Numbered from the stretch's first letter, positions 43,527 to 52,843 are shown. The stretch: 64,000 bases of DNA from CAUZIZ01 sp965219855 (GCA_965219855.1 CBDCOR010000012.1:124001-188000); one strand, 5' to 3'. The notes: generated by a model from the letters alone, not told the origin. A program made the numbers and translations.

Positions 43527-44586
43527 CTTCTCGCTGCGCTATCAACGTCTGCTCAAGAGATTTCAAGACCTCGACCTCGAGGGATTGATCATCACACACC
43601 CTCCCAACCTCAACTATCTCTTCAATTTCTCTGGGAGCAGCGGCCTCGCCTGTTGTATTCGAGGGGAGGCCACCCTCCTGGGCGACTCCCGCTATCTGGA
43701 GCAAGCTCAGGCATCCGCCGTCAACTGTGAGGTTCGCCTCACCGCCTCGTCGGCTCTAACCGATCTGAAAGGGCTGCTGGAAGGGACTCGGTCTCTTCAC
43801 AACCGCACCAGGATCGGGGTCGAGGCCAAGCACTTGTCGCACCAATCTTTCCTGGAGATGGATTCGTGGGAACTCCAGATTGATTGGATCCCGTCCTCTG
43901 ACCTGGTCGAGGAACTGCGCATGATCAAGTCCGAGAGCGAGGTAACCTTGATGCGGAAGGCATTCGAGATCGCGCAAACGGGATACAGTTGTTTCCTGGA
44001 TCAGGTCAAGCCAGGCTACTCAGAGATTCAGCTGGCAGGAGTTCTGGAGTTCGAGCTGCGGAAGGCGGGGGGTGAAGGTATCTCGTTCGAGACAATCGTG
44101 GCTTCCGGCCCACGTTCTTCCCTACCCCACGGGGTGGCCTCATCCAGAGCCCTGCAGGAGAAAGAAATCCTACTCTGCGATTTTGGGGTTCGCCATTGTG
44201 GCTACAGCAGCGATCTGACCCGAGTCTATATCCCTGAAAAGACATCGAAACCGGACATCTACCACATCGTGCGGGAAGCGTGGCAAGCCGCCCTAGAAAT
44301 GATCCGGCCCGGCGTGTCCGCCTTCGAGATTGATGCTGCAGCTCGCCAGGTCATCGCGCAGCACGGCTACGGAGAATACTTCGGCCACAGTACTGGCCAT
44401 GGCCTGGGACTGGAGGTACACGAGCTGCCTGCCATCTCCTCGCGTGGCAGCGCGCACCTGGAGCCGGGAATGGTGTTTACAGTGGAACCGGGAATCTATC
44501 TGCCCGGCCGCTATGGGATCCGGATAGAGGACGTGGTTGTGGTCACCGAGGATGGCTACTCGCTGCTCTCCGACCCTGAGAAGTGA
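43519..44586 (+). CDS. M24-family aminopeptidase (Xaa-Pro type)
   Basis: 355 residues, TTG start overlapping the pilQ end by 8 bp. An N-terminal creatinase-like domain precedes the pita-bread fold. The five metal ligands are in LCDFGVRHCGYSSDLTRV, the His of GHSTGHGLGLEVHE, FTVEPGIYLPG and RIEDVVVV. It removes N-terminal residues before proline in the cytoplasm. In many genomes it stands near efp and accBC, and accB-accC is indeed 4 kb downstream here. Confidence 0.9.
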   Translation: MDNFSLRYQRLLKRFQDLDLEGLIITHPPNLNYLFNFSGSSGLACCIRGEATLLGDSRYLEQAQASAVNCEVRLTASSALTDLKGLLEGTRSLHNRTRIGVEAKHLSHQSFLEMDSWELQIDWIPSSDLVEELRMIKSESEVTLMRKAFEIAQTGYSCFLDQVKPGYSEIQLAGVLEFELRKAGGEGISFETIVASGPRSSLPHGVASSRALQEKEILLCDFGVRHCGYSSDLTRVYIPEKTSKPDIYHIVREAWQAALEMIRPGVSAFEIDAAARQVIAQHGYGEYFGHSTGHGLGLEVHELPAISSRGSAHLEPGMVFTVEPGIYLPGRYGIRIEDVVVVTEDGYSLLSDPEK

Positions 44587-44654
44587 ACGCATTGAGTCTC
44601 AAGCACCGAAGACCACAGGTCGGCGATACCGGAGCCCCGCCCCCTTCTGAAACC

Positions 44655-47600
44655 ATGAATCTCATCCGCCGAATCCCCGTCCTGGCCTCCCTGGGACTCT
44701 CGCTGTTCGCAGGGTCCCTCCTTTACGCCCAGATCGACACCGGCACTATTCTGGGAACGGTCGCCCTGCTGGATGGATCGCCAGTAAACTATGCCCAGGT
44801 GAGCATCCGGCGTGTGGATACCAACGAAGCGGTCGAGCTCCTAACCAACCAAACAGGGTATTTTCGGCGCGACGGACTCCGGGTGGGAAGATATCAAATC
44901 GTCGTCCGATTGGAGGGATTCAGGACGGAAGTTCTCCGAGATCTGATTCTGCTGGTGGGCCAGTCCCTACGAGCGGATTTCCAGCTCCAGAAAGGGACGG
45001 CGACCGATGAAGCGGTGAACCAGGCTGAGGCGGTTCTGCTGGGGGGAGGGAGGACCGATGTGGGACAGGTCATCGACCAGGAGAAACTCGACACCCTCCC
45101 GGTCAACAGCCGCGACATCACCAAACTGGCTGGGCTGGCAGCCGGCGCAACTCCCTCTGCGGCGAACCGGGGCAATGTCCAAGTCATGGGAATGAGATTC
45201 AAGGACAATCTCACCTATATCGATGGCACCCTCTTCACCCACGGCGACGGTGAGACCCCGTTCAAGGCCAGCACCGATGCCTTGCAGGAGTTCGATGTGA
45301 AGACCGGACTCTATTCAGCGGAGTATGGGATCCGCCCGGGAGGACAGATCACAGCGGTGACCAGAAGTGGAACCAATGAGGTCCACGGTAACCTGTACTG
45401 GTTTCACAGGAACGACAATCTGGACGCCCGAAACTTCTTCGAACAGCGGAAGGCCGAGTTCAAGCGCAACCAGCTGGGTGCCACGCTGGGCGGCCCCATC
45501 CTGATTCCAGGCCTGGTGGATGGCAGGGACCAGGCATGGTTCGTCGTCTCCTACCAGTTCCGATCGATTCGGGAAACCAGACCCCTCACAGGGGTCGTTC
45601 CCACCGATGTCGAGAAGCGGGGCGAGTTCTCCTCCCTGATCTTGGATCCCTCGACGGGAGAAGCTTTTTCGGAGAACCGGCTGCCTGAGCAGCGCTTGGA
45701 TCCAGTGGCGCGAAAGTTACTCCCTTTCTGGCCATCGCCCAATACTCCAGGACCCTTGAACTACACCAGTCCCGATTCCACGGCGAATCTCGACAACCCG
45801 CAATTCATCTCCCGCCTGGATATCAAGACCTCGGATAGCAGTCGGTGGGTCGGTCGTTTCATCTGGGATTCCAGTCCCCAGGTATCCACCCATCCCTTCA
45901 GCGTCTTCTCCGCAGTCCAACCGTTACGAACCTACGGCCAGTCCATCTCCAACACCCGGACCTTCGGAAGCCGTCTGTTGAATGCAGCTAGCGTCCACTG
46001 GTTCTTCCGCCCCTACGTCGCCGGCCCCTCCAACCCCAAGCCCGAGGTAGCGCGGCACCTGGGCATCTCCGAGCTGCTGGAGAGTGAAGTGGATCGTAGT
46101 GGCGTTCCAAGTGTCGTTAGCCAGGGTTATACGGGGATCGGCGACTCTGGAGCTCTGGGTCATGCCAACCTCGGCAACTGGCAGGTCAAGGATAATCTCT
46201 CCCTTTCCAAGGGCAGCCATACGCTGGGAGGGGGGATCGAATTCAGACAGCACTACAACTTCTATGTGATGGAGCGCCGCTCTAGATTCGAGTTCTTCGA
46301 CCGGTACAGCGGCAACTCCTTCGCCGATTTTCTCCTGGGTCATCCGGTTCGGACCGAGCTTGGGGGAGAGGATTTCCGGGGAAACTTCCACCAGAACAGT
46401 TTCTACTTCTACGCCAAGGACGTCTGGAGAACAACGCAGCGGCTGACCCTCACCCTGGGTTTGCGCTACGAGCTGCGACTCCCTTGGCGGGACAAGCGGG
46501 GCTTCATGGCCAACTTCGACGTCGTCAGGGGCCAGTTGGTACCCCCTCTGCTGGTTGCAGAACCTGTGCCGCCCGAAACGGGCCGCTTCGAGCCCGGGTA
46601 CCCCTTGATCAGGTGGAACCAGGAATCAGCGGTTCTGCCCCGGTTGGGGATTTCGTTCCGTCTCACGGAACGGACAGCGCTCAGAAGTGGATATGGGATC
46701 TATTCCGACGAGCCCGATCTAAACATGGTTCAGGAGATGGCCAAGAATCTCCGTCCGGGAGCTCAACGGCTGGCCTTCCTGGCTTCTCTGGCTCAGGCTA
46801 CCCTGAGTCTGTCCAGGCCTTTTCCAGAAGAACTGGCGGACTCAGCGGCTCCGAACCACGCTGGCTTGGAGACTCCCCTTCCTCTCGCGGCCACTCACTC
46901 TTGGGGACTCAGCCTTCAGCACCAGCTGACCTCAGACCTGCTGCTCAACTTGGGGTACTGGGGGTCGCATACGTCCAACCGCCTGGAGACCATTTCCCTG
47001 AACGATGCGACTCCCGGGCCAGGGGATCGGAAGCAGCGGCGCCCCTACCCTGATCTGCAGACCGTGGAGATGCCCTTCGCGGACGTAGACGCCTGGTTCC
47101 ACGGCATGCAGATCCAGGTGGAGAAGAGGCCGGACCGGCGGGGGCTGTCGGCCCTGGTCGGATTCGACTGGTCCCGTCAGATCGACACCGGAGGCGGATA
47201 CCAGGGTCCGCCCTCTCGACGCAGATTCCGATCGCGCAACATGCCGCTTGGGGCGAATCGCGCCCTTTCCGAATTCCATGTACCCCAACGATTGGTTTTG
47301 ACCGGAGGCTACGATCTGCCCTTCGGCACCGGACGGCCCTTTCTTTCGCAGGGGGCGATCTCCAGGGTGTTGGCTGGCTGGTCGCTGCGAGGGATCGCCA
47401 ACCTCCAGGACGGCTCCTGGTTTACGGTCTACCTACCCGGAGATCCCCTGGACACCGGCTCCTACCATTCCCAGTGGCCGGACAGGATCCGGGATCCCAA
47501 CCTGCCCGATGATCGGCGCACCCCTTCCCGATGGTTCGACACCGAGGCCTTCCGCTCGCCCAGAAAACACCAGTATGGCAACGCGGGACGCAGTTCCGTC

Positions 47601-47828
47601 GAGGGACCTGGCGTGATCAACCTGGACGTTTCACTGCGCCGCACCTTTCATTTACAGGATGCCCGGAGTCTGGAGCTGCGTCTGGAGCCCTTCAACGCCA
47701 CCAACCATCCCAACTTCCTCCTCACGGGAAGCTCCAGAACGGGTGAATTCGGGACATCAGACTTCGGGGCTCTAGGCCGGGCCCAACCTGCCCGACAGCT
47801 GCAATTGGCCATCAAGTTCTACTTCTAG
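44655..47828 (+). CDS. Oar-like TonB-dependent receptor
   Basis: 1057 residues from an ATG that gives a proper signal peptide (MNLIRRIPVLASLGLSLFAG). A GTG at 44583 is in frame but unlikely. Residues about 27-120 form a carboxypeptidase-regulatory-like beta sandwich (GTILGTVALLDGSPV onward). A plug domain (LPVNSRDITKLAGLAAGA) and a 22-strand barrel follow, ending with the aromatic C-terminus KFYF. This architecture is abundant in Acidobacteriota and imports large or polymeric substrates; the ligand is unknown. Confidence 0.88.
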   Translation: MNLIRRIPVLASLGLSLFAGSLLYAQIDTGTILGTVALLDGSPVNYAQVSIRRVDTNEAVELLTNQTGYFRRDGLRVGRYQIVVRLEGFRTEVLRDLILLVGQSLRADFQLQKGTATDEAVNQAEAVLLGGGRTDVGQVIDQEKLDTLPVNSRDITKLAGLAAGATPSAANRGNVQVMGMRFKDNLTYIDGTLFTHGDGETPFKASTDALQEFDVKTGLYSAEYGIRPGGQITAVTRSGTNEVHGNLYWFHRNDNLDARNFFEQRKAEFKRNQLGATLGGPILIPGLVDGRDQAWFVVSYQFRSIRETRPLTGVVPTDVEKRGEFSSLILDPSTGEAFSENRLPEQRLDPVARKLLPFWPSPNTPGPLNYTSPDSTANLDNPQFISRLDIKTSDSSRWVGRFIWDSSPQVSTHPFSVFSAVQPLRTYGQSISNTRTFGSRLLNAASVHWFFRPYVAGPSNPKPEVARHLGISELLESEVDRSGVPSVVSQGYTGIGDSGALGHANLGNWQVKDNLSLSKGSHTLGGGIEFRQHYNFYVMERRSRFEFFDRYSGNSFADFLLGHPVRTELGGEDFRGNFHQNSFYFYAKDVWRTTQRLTLTLGLRYELRLPWRDKRGFMANFDVVRGQLVPPLLVAEPVPPETGRFEPGYPLIRWNQESAVLPRLGISFRLTERTALRSGYGIYSDEPDLNMVQEMAKNLRPGAQRLAFLASLAQATLSLSRPFPEELADSAAPNHAGLETPLPLAATHSWGLSLQHQLTSDLLLNLGYWGSHTSNRLETISLNDATPGPGDRKQRRPYPDLQTVEMPFADVDAWFHGMQIQVEKRPDRRGLSALVGFDWSRQIDTGGGYQGPPSRRRFRSRNMPLGANRALSEFHVPQRLVLTGGYDLPFGTGRPFLSQGAISRVLAGWSLRGIANLQDGSWFTVYLPGDPLDTGSYHSQWPDRIRDPNLPDDRRTPSRWFDTEAFRSPRKHQYGNAGRSSVEGPGVINLDVSLRRTFHLQDARSLELRLEPFNATNHPNFLLTGSSRTGEFGTSDFGALGRAQPARQLQLAIKFYF

Positions 47829-47894
47829 TCCGGTACCTAAGTGCTCCGTAGGGGGCCTAAGCTGAAACTTGATTGTCGAGCTTCCGAACTTCGG

Positions 47895-47994
47895 CGTTCG
47901 TATTGTTCGGTATTTTGCGGTTTGAGATTTGGGCTTTTCTGCTTCCCGAGAAGGCAACCTAAACCGCTGAATATCGAACACGAATTTCAAAGGG
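47895..47994. repeat. Palindrome P, first copy
   Basis: Arms containing TTCGTATTGTTCGG, then TATTTTGCGGTTT, pair with AAACCGCTGAATAT then CGAACACGAATT. It lies about 65 bp after the TonB receptor stop codon. It is related to the next palindrome. Confidence 0.7.
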
Positions 47995-48005
47995 AACCCC
48001 TTTAG

Positions 48006-48116
48006 CCTTCGTGTTCGACGTTTAGCGGTTCGAGATTTAGGCTTTCTTTCTACTCAGGAGAAAGAAACCGCAGAAAATACTCAACCGCAAAATATCGAAC
48101 AGGCGAATTTCGAAGG
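48006..48116. repeat. Palindrome P, second copy
   Basis: CCTTCGTGTTCGACGTTTAG then CGGTTCGAG pairs with CTCAACCGCAAAATATCG then AACAGGCGAATTTCGAAGG. The two P copies are adjacent and head-to-tail but differ at many positions. Confidence 0.7.
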
Positions 48117-48150
48117 CCGGATCAGGCGACACTGGTCTTTGTGGGTAGCC

Positions 48151-48210
48151 AAAGTTTCTTTGTCGAATGGGGCAGCTCGGCTGGGGATCTACTAACCTGA
48201 AACTTGATTG
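48151..48210 (+). repeat. Hairpin module Z, first copy
   Basis: Starts AAAGTTTCTTTGTCGAATGG and ends CCTGAAACTTGATTGG. The ends AAGTTTC/GAAACTT are inverted repeats. A second copy is at 48464-48524. Confidence 0.65.
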
Positions 48211-48224
48211 GCGAATGTAGCTTT

Positions 48225-48284
48225 GGCCTCCAGGCCGAAGTCTTATTTTTCCGAGCCTTTGGCTCGGACGGCGGCCTGGAGGCC
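48225..48284 (+). repeat. Hairpin module X, first copy
   Basis: GGCCTCCAGGCCG pairs with CGGCCTGGAGGCC, enclosing a second stem CCGAGCC-TTT-GGCTCGG. Stable in either strand's RNA. Confidence 0.8.
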
Positions 48285-48303
48285 ACCGCTACGTCCCTCG
48301 ACT

Positions 48304-48365
48304 GAAGTTTCTTTCAGGTACGATCCGGCGCAGCCGGTGGCGCTGCTAAGCTGAAACTTCATTTG
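48304..48365 (+). repeat. Hairpin module Y
   Basis: GAAGTTTCTTTCAGGTACG, then ATCCGGCGCAGCCGG, ending CTGAAACTTCATTTG. It follows X directly, as it does (inverted) near 35158-35210. Confidence 0.7.
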
Positions 48366-48463
48366 CAGATTCGGATGGAAAAACCACGTAACCATTGATC
48401 TAGCGTTGGATAGAAAATCCTCAAGGCGATTGTCCAAGAATCGTGGAGCCACCTTCCTCGGCC

Positions 48464-48524
48464 AAAGTTTCTTTCTCGAATGGGACCAGCACCCCTGGGT
48501 GGGACTAAACTAAACTGAAACTTA
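48464..48524 (+). repeat. Hairpin module Z, second copy
   Basis: AAAGTTTCTTTCTCGAATGG and AACTGAAACTTAA flank a different middle with CACCCCTGGGTGGG. The stretch between Y and this copy (48366-48463) shows nothing clear. Confidence 0.65.
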
Positions 48525-48534
48525 ACGTAGCCTC

Positions 48535-48594
48535 GGTCTCCAGGCCGAGATCTTTGTTCGAGCCTTTGGCTCGATGCACGGCGACCTGGAGACC
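48535..48594 (+). repeat. Hairpin module X, second copy
   Basis: GGTCTCCAGGCCG pairs with CGACCTGGAGACC around an inner CGAGCC-TTT-GGCTCG stem. Compared with the first X copy, C-G and T-A changes in the arms are matched on both sides (GGCCTCC/GGAGGCC versus GGTCTCC/GGAGACC). Confidence 0.75.
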
Positions 48595-48614
48595 ACCGCC
48601 ACCACCCAAACATA

Positions 48615-48643
48615 TTGACTAGCCGGCCTGGCCAAACGACAAT
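48615..48643 (+). promoter_or_regulatory. Possible promoter of accBC
   Basis: TTGACT (48615-48620), a 17-nt spacer and GACAAT (48638-48643) lie 34 bp upstream of accB, just after the hairpin cluster. Confidence 0.4.
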
Positions 48644-48677
48644 GTGGCTTGCGCCTGGCCGGCGTTGAGGAGATTCG

Positions 48678-49133
48678 ATGAACACGAAAGAGATTCAGGC
48701 TCTGCTGGAACTGGTGGACCAGTTTGACATTGAAGAGTTCGAGATGGAGCGCTCCGGCGTTCGGATTCGCATTCGCAAGGGCTCTTCGGGATCTCATCTC
48801 CAGGCGAAAGCCGCAGTAGAGCCGAGGGACGATGCCAGTCCTCCCTCCTCGGAAAAGCAAACCGAGCCAGTCCTGGATCAGCCAGAGGACCTGCACATTT
48901 TCAGAGCTCCCATAGTGGGTACCTTCTACAACGCGCCCAAACCGGATGCAGAGCCTTTCCTGCAGGTGGGCGACTCAGTGGAAAACGGTAGCGTACTGTG
49001 CATCATTGAGGCCATGAAGATCTTCAACCAGATCGAAAGCGATACCACTGGCGAGATCGTCCGCATCCTCGTCGAAAACGGCCAGCCAGTCGAGTACGGC
49101 GAGCCCCTGTTCGAGATTCGACTTCGACCCTAA
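48678..49133 (+). CDS. accB: Biotin carboxyl carrier protein of acetyl-CoA carboxylase
   Basis: 151 residues. The C-terminal biotinyl domain carries the EAMKIFNQI motif with the biotinylated Lys. Residues 1-35 are an N-terminal helical segment, and about 36-70 a Ser/Pro/Glu-rich linker. It carries carboxybiotin between AccC and the carboxyltransferase for malonyl-CoA synthesis. ATG start with a GAGGAG upstream. accC starts 14 bp downstream. Confidence 0.95.
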   Translation: MNTKEIQALLELVDQFDIEEFEMERSGVRIRIRKGSSGSHLQAKAAVEPRDDASPPSSEKQTEPVLDQPEDLHIFRAPIVGTFYNAPKPDAEPFLQVGDSVENGSVLCIIEAMKIFNQIESDTTGEIVRILVENGQPVEYGEPLFEIRLRP

Positions 49134-49147
49134 GCACTGATTCATTC

Positions 49148-50485
49148 ATGTTCAGAAAGATCCTGATCGCCAACCGCGGCGAAATCGCCCTTCGCATCAG
49201 CGCCGCTTGCAAGGAACTGGACATCCCGACGGTTGCCGTCTACTCGGAAGCCGATCGAGATCTCCTGCACGTCCGTTTCGCGGACGAGGCGGTTTGCATC
49301 GGTCCGGCTCGCAGCTACGAGAGCTATCTCAACATTCCCGCCATCATCAGTGCTGCCGAGATAACCAACGTCGATGCACTACATCCCGGCTATGGCTATC
49401 TGGCAGAGAACGCTCATTTCGCAGAGGTCTGTGAGACTTGTGGAATCAAGTTCATCGGCCCCTCGGCAGATTCCATCAGATTGATGGGGGATAAGGCACG
49501 CGCGATAGAGACCTTTCAGCAGCTCGGGATACCGACCATACCGGGAGCCAGGTCGATCGAGAGTGAGGAGGACCAGCTTGAGAACAGACTCGATCAGGTC
49601 GGCTTCCCCCTGCTCATCAAGGCTGTGGCTGGGGGCGGAGGCAGGGGGATGAGAATCGTCCGCGCTGCTGACGAATTCTCCGTTGCCTACGCCGCCGCTC
49701 AATCCGAGGCCCAGGGTGCGTTCGGCAGTCCCGAAGTATATCTGGAGCGGTACCTCGAAAATCCAAGGCACATTGAGTTTCAGATTCTCGCTGACGAACA
49801 TGGCAACGTCGTGCACCTGGGTGAACGTGAGTGCTCGATCCAGCGCCGGCACCAGAAGCTGATAGAGGAATCACCCAGCCAGGCCGTCTCCGAGGAGCTC
49901 AGGGCGAAGCTGGGAGCCCAGGTGGTCTCAGTCGTCCGCCAACTCGAGTACGAAAATGCGGGAACGGTAGAGTTCCTTTTCGACCAGGAGGGAAACTACT
50001 TCTTCATCGAGATGAATACCCGAATCCAGGTGGAACACCCCCTGACCGAAATGTTGACTGGCCTCGACCTGGTAAAGGAACAGATTCGCGTCGCGGCCGG
50101 CCAGGAACTTGGATTTCCCCAGGACAGCATCAAATTCAGAGGCCACAGTATCGAATGCAGGATCAACGCCGAGTCCCCCGAAACGTTCGCTCCTTCTCCC
50201 GGTCAGATCGTCGCCTATCACGCCCCCGGAGGCGCCGGCATTCGAGTCGACTCGGCGGCCTATACGGACTGCGTTATTTCCCCCCACTACGACTCACTTA
50301 TCGCAAAGCTGGTCGCACACGGTCGTGACCGAAGCGAAGCGATCGCTCGAATCAAGCGGGCACTGGACACATTCGTGATCGAAGGAATCCACACCACCAT
50401 TCCCCTGCATCGACGGGTGCTGGACGATGCCGATTTTGTGGCCGGTTATTATGGAACCTCTTTCCTGGAAAGGTTCGCCACCTGA
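49148..50485 (+). CDS. accC: Biotin carboxylase AccC
   Basis: 445 residues of ATP-grasp fold, carboxylating biotin on AccB with ATP and bicarbonate. Motifs: KILIANRGEIALRISAACKE, the glycine loop KAVAGGGGRGMRIV, ERECSIQRRHQKLIEESPS and EMNTRIQVEHPLTEM. Length and order after accB are standard. Confidence 0.97.
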   Translation: MFRKILIANRGEIALRISAACKELDIPTVAVYSEADRDLLHVRFADEAVCIGPARSYESYLNIPAIISAAEITNVDALHPGYGYLAENAHFAEVCETCGIKFIGPSADSIRLMGDKARAIETFQQLGIPTIPGARSIESEEDQLENRLDQVGFPLLIKAVAGGGGRGMRIVRAADEFSVAYAAAQSEAQGAFGSPEVYLERYLENPRHIEFQILADEHGNVVHLGERECSIQRRHQKLIEESPSQAVSEELRAKLGAQVVSVVRQLEYENAGTVEFLFDQEGNYFFIEMNTRIQVEHPLTEMLTGLDLVKEQIRVAAGQELGFPQDSIKFRGHSIECRINAESPETFAPSPGQIVAYHAPGGAGIRVDSAAYTDCVISPHYDSLIAKLVAHGRDRSEAIARIKRALDTFVIEGIHTTIPLHRRVLDDADFVAGYYGTSFLERFAT

Positions 50486-50501
50486 TCGCCTGGAGTAACC
50501 C

Positions 50502-51842
50502 ATGGACGAGGACATCTCTCAAAGGGGTAAATGGGGATCGAAGCTTGGCTTCGTTCTAGCCGCCGCTGGTTCGGCTATCGGTCTTGGGAACATCTGGCGC
50601 TTCCCAACGGTGACAGGCGAAAACGGCGGAGCGGCGTTCGTCATCGTGTACATCGCCTGTGTGCTGCTCATCGGCGTCCCCATCATGCTGGCAGAGTTCA
50701 CGATCGGCAGACGGGCCAAGAGCGACCCGATGGGGGCCTTCCGCAAACTGGCACCCGGAACCCTCTGGAAGTTCGTAGGAGCACTGGGTGTCCTCACCGG
50801 ACTGATGATCCTCAGTTATTACAGTGTGGTGGCAGGTTGGACCCTCAAATACATCACACTGACCCTCACCGGTGCCCTTCAAGGTGCCGACCCTGATTCC
50901 ATACGGACCACTTTTGCAGACTTCATCCAGAGCGGGCAGTCGGTGGCAAGTTATCACCTGCTTTTCATGGTTCTGACGGTTTGGATCGTGACCGGAGGAA
51001 TTCAAGGAGGAATCGAGAGAGCCGCCAAGGTGTTGATGCCGCTGCTGCTACTGCTCCTTCTGCTGCTGGTGTTGAGATCGGTCACGCTGCCTGGAGCCAA
51101 GGAGGGGCTCCTCTTCTATCTCAAACCGGACTTCGGGAAGATCACCTTCGGTGTGGTGCTGGCCGCCCTGGGTCAGGCTTTCTTCTCCCTCAGCCTGGGC
51201 ATGGGGGCGATGATCACCTACGGAAGCTACATCTCCGATGATGAGGATCTGGTCTCGAGCGCCGTTTCTGTAAGCTGCTTCGATTCCTTAATTGCGATTC
51301 TGGCGGGTTTTGCGATCTTCCCGGCCCTCTTCTCCGTCCCCGGACTTTCGCCGGATGCAGGTCCGGGCCTGATATTCGTTGTGCTGCCCAACATCTTCAA
51401 CGCCATTCCTCTAGGTCAGGTCTTCGGCTCTCTGTTCTTCGTCCTGCTGGCTATTGCGGCCCTCACCTCCTCTATTTCTCTCTTGGAGGTAACCGTCGCC
51501 TACGCCATCGACCAGCTGCAGTGGAAAAGAACAAAGGCAGCCCTGGTGATGGGGCTGATCGTCTTCCTACTCGGCGTGCCCAGCGCCTTGTCCAATGGCG
51601 CCGTCCCCTCGTTCTCAGGGATCCTGGATGTCGTGGACCGCTACTTCGGAAATATTTCTCTGGTGCTAGGGGCCCTTCTCTTGAGCCTCTTTGTAGGCTG
51701 GAAGTGGGGCATCCCCAACGCTCTCGACGAAATTGGACAGAGCAGAGCTGAATTCAGGTTTGCCGCGCTCTGGGGATTTCTGCTTCGCTACGCGTGCCCC
51801 ATTGCTATCGTAACGATCCTGGTCAACATTCTGATTGGATGA
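50502..51842 (+). CDS. Neurotransmitter:sodium symporter family transporter (NSS)
   Basis: 446 residues with about 11 membrane helices and the LeuT fold. The N-terminal signature KLGFVLAAAGSAIGLGNIWR and FPTVTGENGGAAFVIVYIAC form the sodium and substrate site in helix 1 and 2. It imports an amino acid or related solute with sodium. Ten or eleven helices plus nearby MetS-like tiny gene resemble the MetP/MetS methionine-alanine transporters, so methionine or alanine is a reasonable guess. It starts 16 bp after accC. Confidence 0.88.
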   Translation: MDEDISQRGKWGSKLGFVLAAAGSAIGLGNIWRFPTVTGENGGAAFVIVYIACVLLIGVPIMLAEFTIGRRAKSDPMGAFRKLAPGTLWKFVGALGVLTGLMILSYYSVVAGWTLKYITLTLTGALQGADPDSIRTTFADFIQSGQSVASYHLLFMVLTVWIVTGGIQGGIERAAKVLMPLLLLLLLLLVLRSVTLPGAKEGLLFYLKPDFGKITFGVVLAALGQAFFSLSLGMGAMITYGSYISDDEDLVSSAVSVSCFDSLIAILAGFAIFPALFSVPGLSPDAGPGLIFVVLPNIFNAIPLGQVFGSLFFVLLAIAALTSSISLLEVTVAYAIDQLQWKRTKAALVMGLIVFLLGVPSALSNGAVPSFSGILDVVDRYFGNISLVLGALLLSLFVGWKWGIPNALDEIGQSRAEFRFAALWGFLLRYACPIAIVTILVNILIG

Positions 51843-51849
51843 TCTGTTC

Positions 51850-52482
51850 ATGCAGAGCTTCCAGCTGCCGCCCGTCTATCCAATCACGGGATCCCTTCCT
51901 GGCCTGAATCACGCCGAACTCGCAAAGACTCTGCTTCAGGCGGGAGCGCGATTCTTTCAGGTCAGGGAAAAGGCCCTTCACGATTCGGAGTTCTACCAAC
52001 AGCTGCTGCAAGTAGAGCGTTTCTGCAGGATGTCTCAAGCCCGGTTCCTGGTGAATGACCGGATCGATTTGGCATTGGCGACCAGGGCCCATGGCGTGCA
52101 TCTGGGCCAGACCGATCTACCCGTCACCGTGGCCCGAGAGCTACTCGGAACGGATGCCATCTTGGGACTCTCAACCCACAGCCAAGCCCAATTCGAACGG
52201 GCACTGAAAGAGGACGTCGACTATCTGGCCCTGGGACCGATCTTCGATACCACCAGCAAGAACAGTCCCTATCCTCCTCTCGGAACAGACCTGCTGCGGC
52301 AGATCGTATCTATCAGCCCGGTGCCGGTAGTCGCGATCGGAGGAATCACGCTTGAAACCACTCCGGAGGTCTGGGAATCGGGAGCGGCTTCGGTCGCCGT
52401 GATCTCTGACATCGTCCATGCGGAGCGTCCCTCAGATAGGCTGGCCCAGTACCTGGAGCTGGCAAGGAGACACTTTCGTTGA
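51850..52482 (+). CDS. thiE: Thiamine phosphate synthase ThiE
   Basis: 210 residues from ATG at 51850; a TTG five codons upstream would overlap the transporter gene. A TIM barrel joining HMP-PP and thiazole phosphate. Motifs: FQVREKALHDSEF, NDRIDLALATRAHGVHLGQT, GLSTHSQAQFERAL, LGPIFDTTSKN and VAIGGITLET. It is translationally packed between a transporter and two tiny membrane proteins. No TPP riboswitch precedes it. Confidence 0.93.
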   Translation: MQSFQLPPVYPITGSLPGLNHAELAKTLLQAGARFFQVREKALHDSEFYQQLLQVERFCRMSQARFLVNDRIDLALATRAHGVHLGQTDLPVTVARELLGTDAILGLSTHSQAQFERALKEDVDYLALGPIFDTTSKNSPYPPLGTDLLRQIVSISPVPVVAIGGITLETTPEVWESGAASVAVISDIVHAERPSDRLAQYLELARRHFR

Positions 52483-52697
52483 GCACCCGAGAAGAGTTCA
52501 CATCCAGATGGGGCTTGATCGTTGCGGTGCTGGTCATCTGGTGGTTCTGGCAGGCAATTCAGGCCGATCCGGACCATTGGTGGAATCCGTTTCAGATCGA
52601 ATCGGTAGGAACTTGTATACTGCAGTGGACCCTGGCCATCTTGCTCTTTAAGCTTGCCAATTCCTGGATCGCCGAAAGGACCTCGGGATTTGAGTAG
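52479..52697 (+). CDS. Small two-helix membrane protein, unknown
   Basis: 72 residues from TTG, overlapping the thiE stop as TTGA, with AAGGAG upstream. Two hydrophobic segments (LIVAVLVIWWFWQAI and TCILQWTLAILLFKLAN) surround a Trp-rich loop QADPDHWWNPFQIES. No family recognised. Its location between the transporter block and a MetS-like gene suggests an accessory membrane subunit. Confidence 0.6.
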   Translation: MSTREEFTSRWGLIVAVLVIWWFWQAIQADPDHWWNPFQIESVGTCILQWTLAILLFKLANSWIAERTSGFE

Positions 52698-52797
52698 CGT
52701 CACCTGGCTGACAATGATTGTCGTTCTGGGAATCGTCTGGGGAGGATTTACAATCTGTCTGCTGCTGGCGTTGCACAAAGAGAGAACCAAACACTAG
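52690..52797 (+). CDS. MetS-like NSS transporter small subunit
   Basis: 35 residues from a TTG start (an internal ATG at 52714 is possible). The single helix MIVVLGIVWGGFTICLLLAL with the VWGGF signature and a basic tail KERTKH matches the MetS family of tiny subunits needed by some bacterial NSS transporters. It overlaps the preceding gene by 8 bp. The large subunit would be the transporter at 50502-51842, separated by thiE and the 72-residue gene. Confidence 0.65.
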   Translation: MSSVTWLTMIVVLGIVWGGFTICLLLALHKERTKH

Positions 52798-52843
52798 CAA
52801 ACGCCTTCCTGATCAGGCTTCCGACTGCCTACTCGTACCTGAC

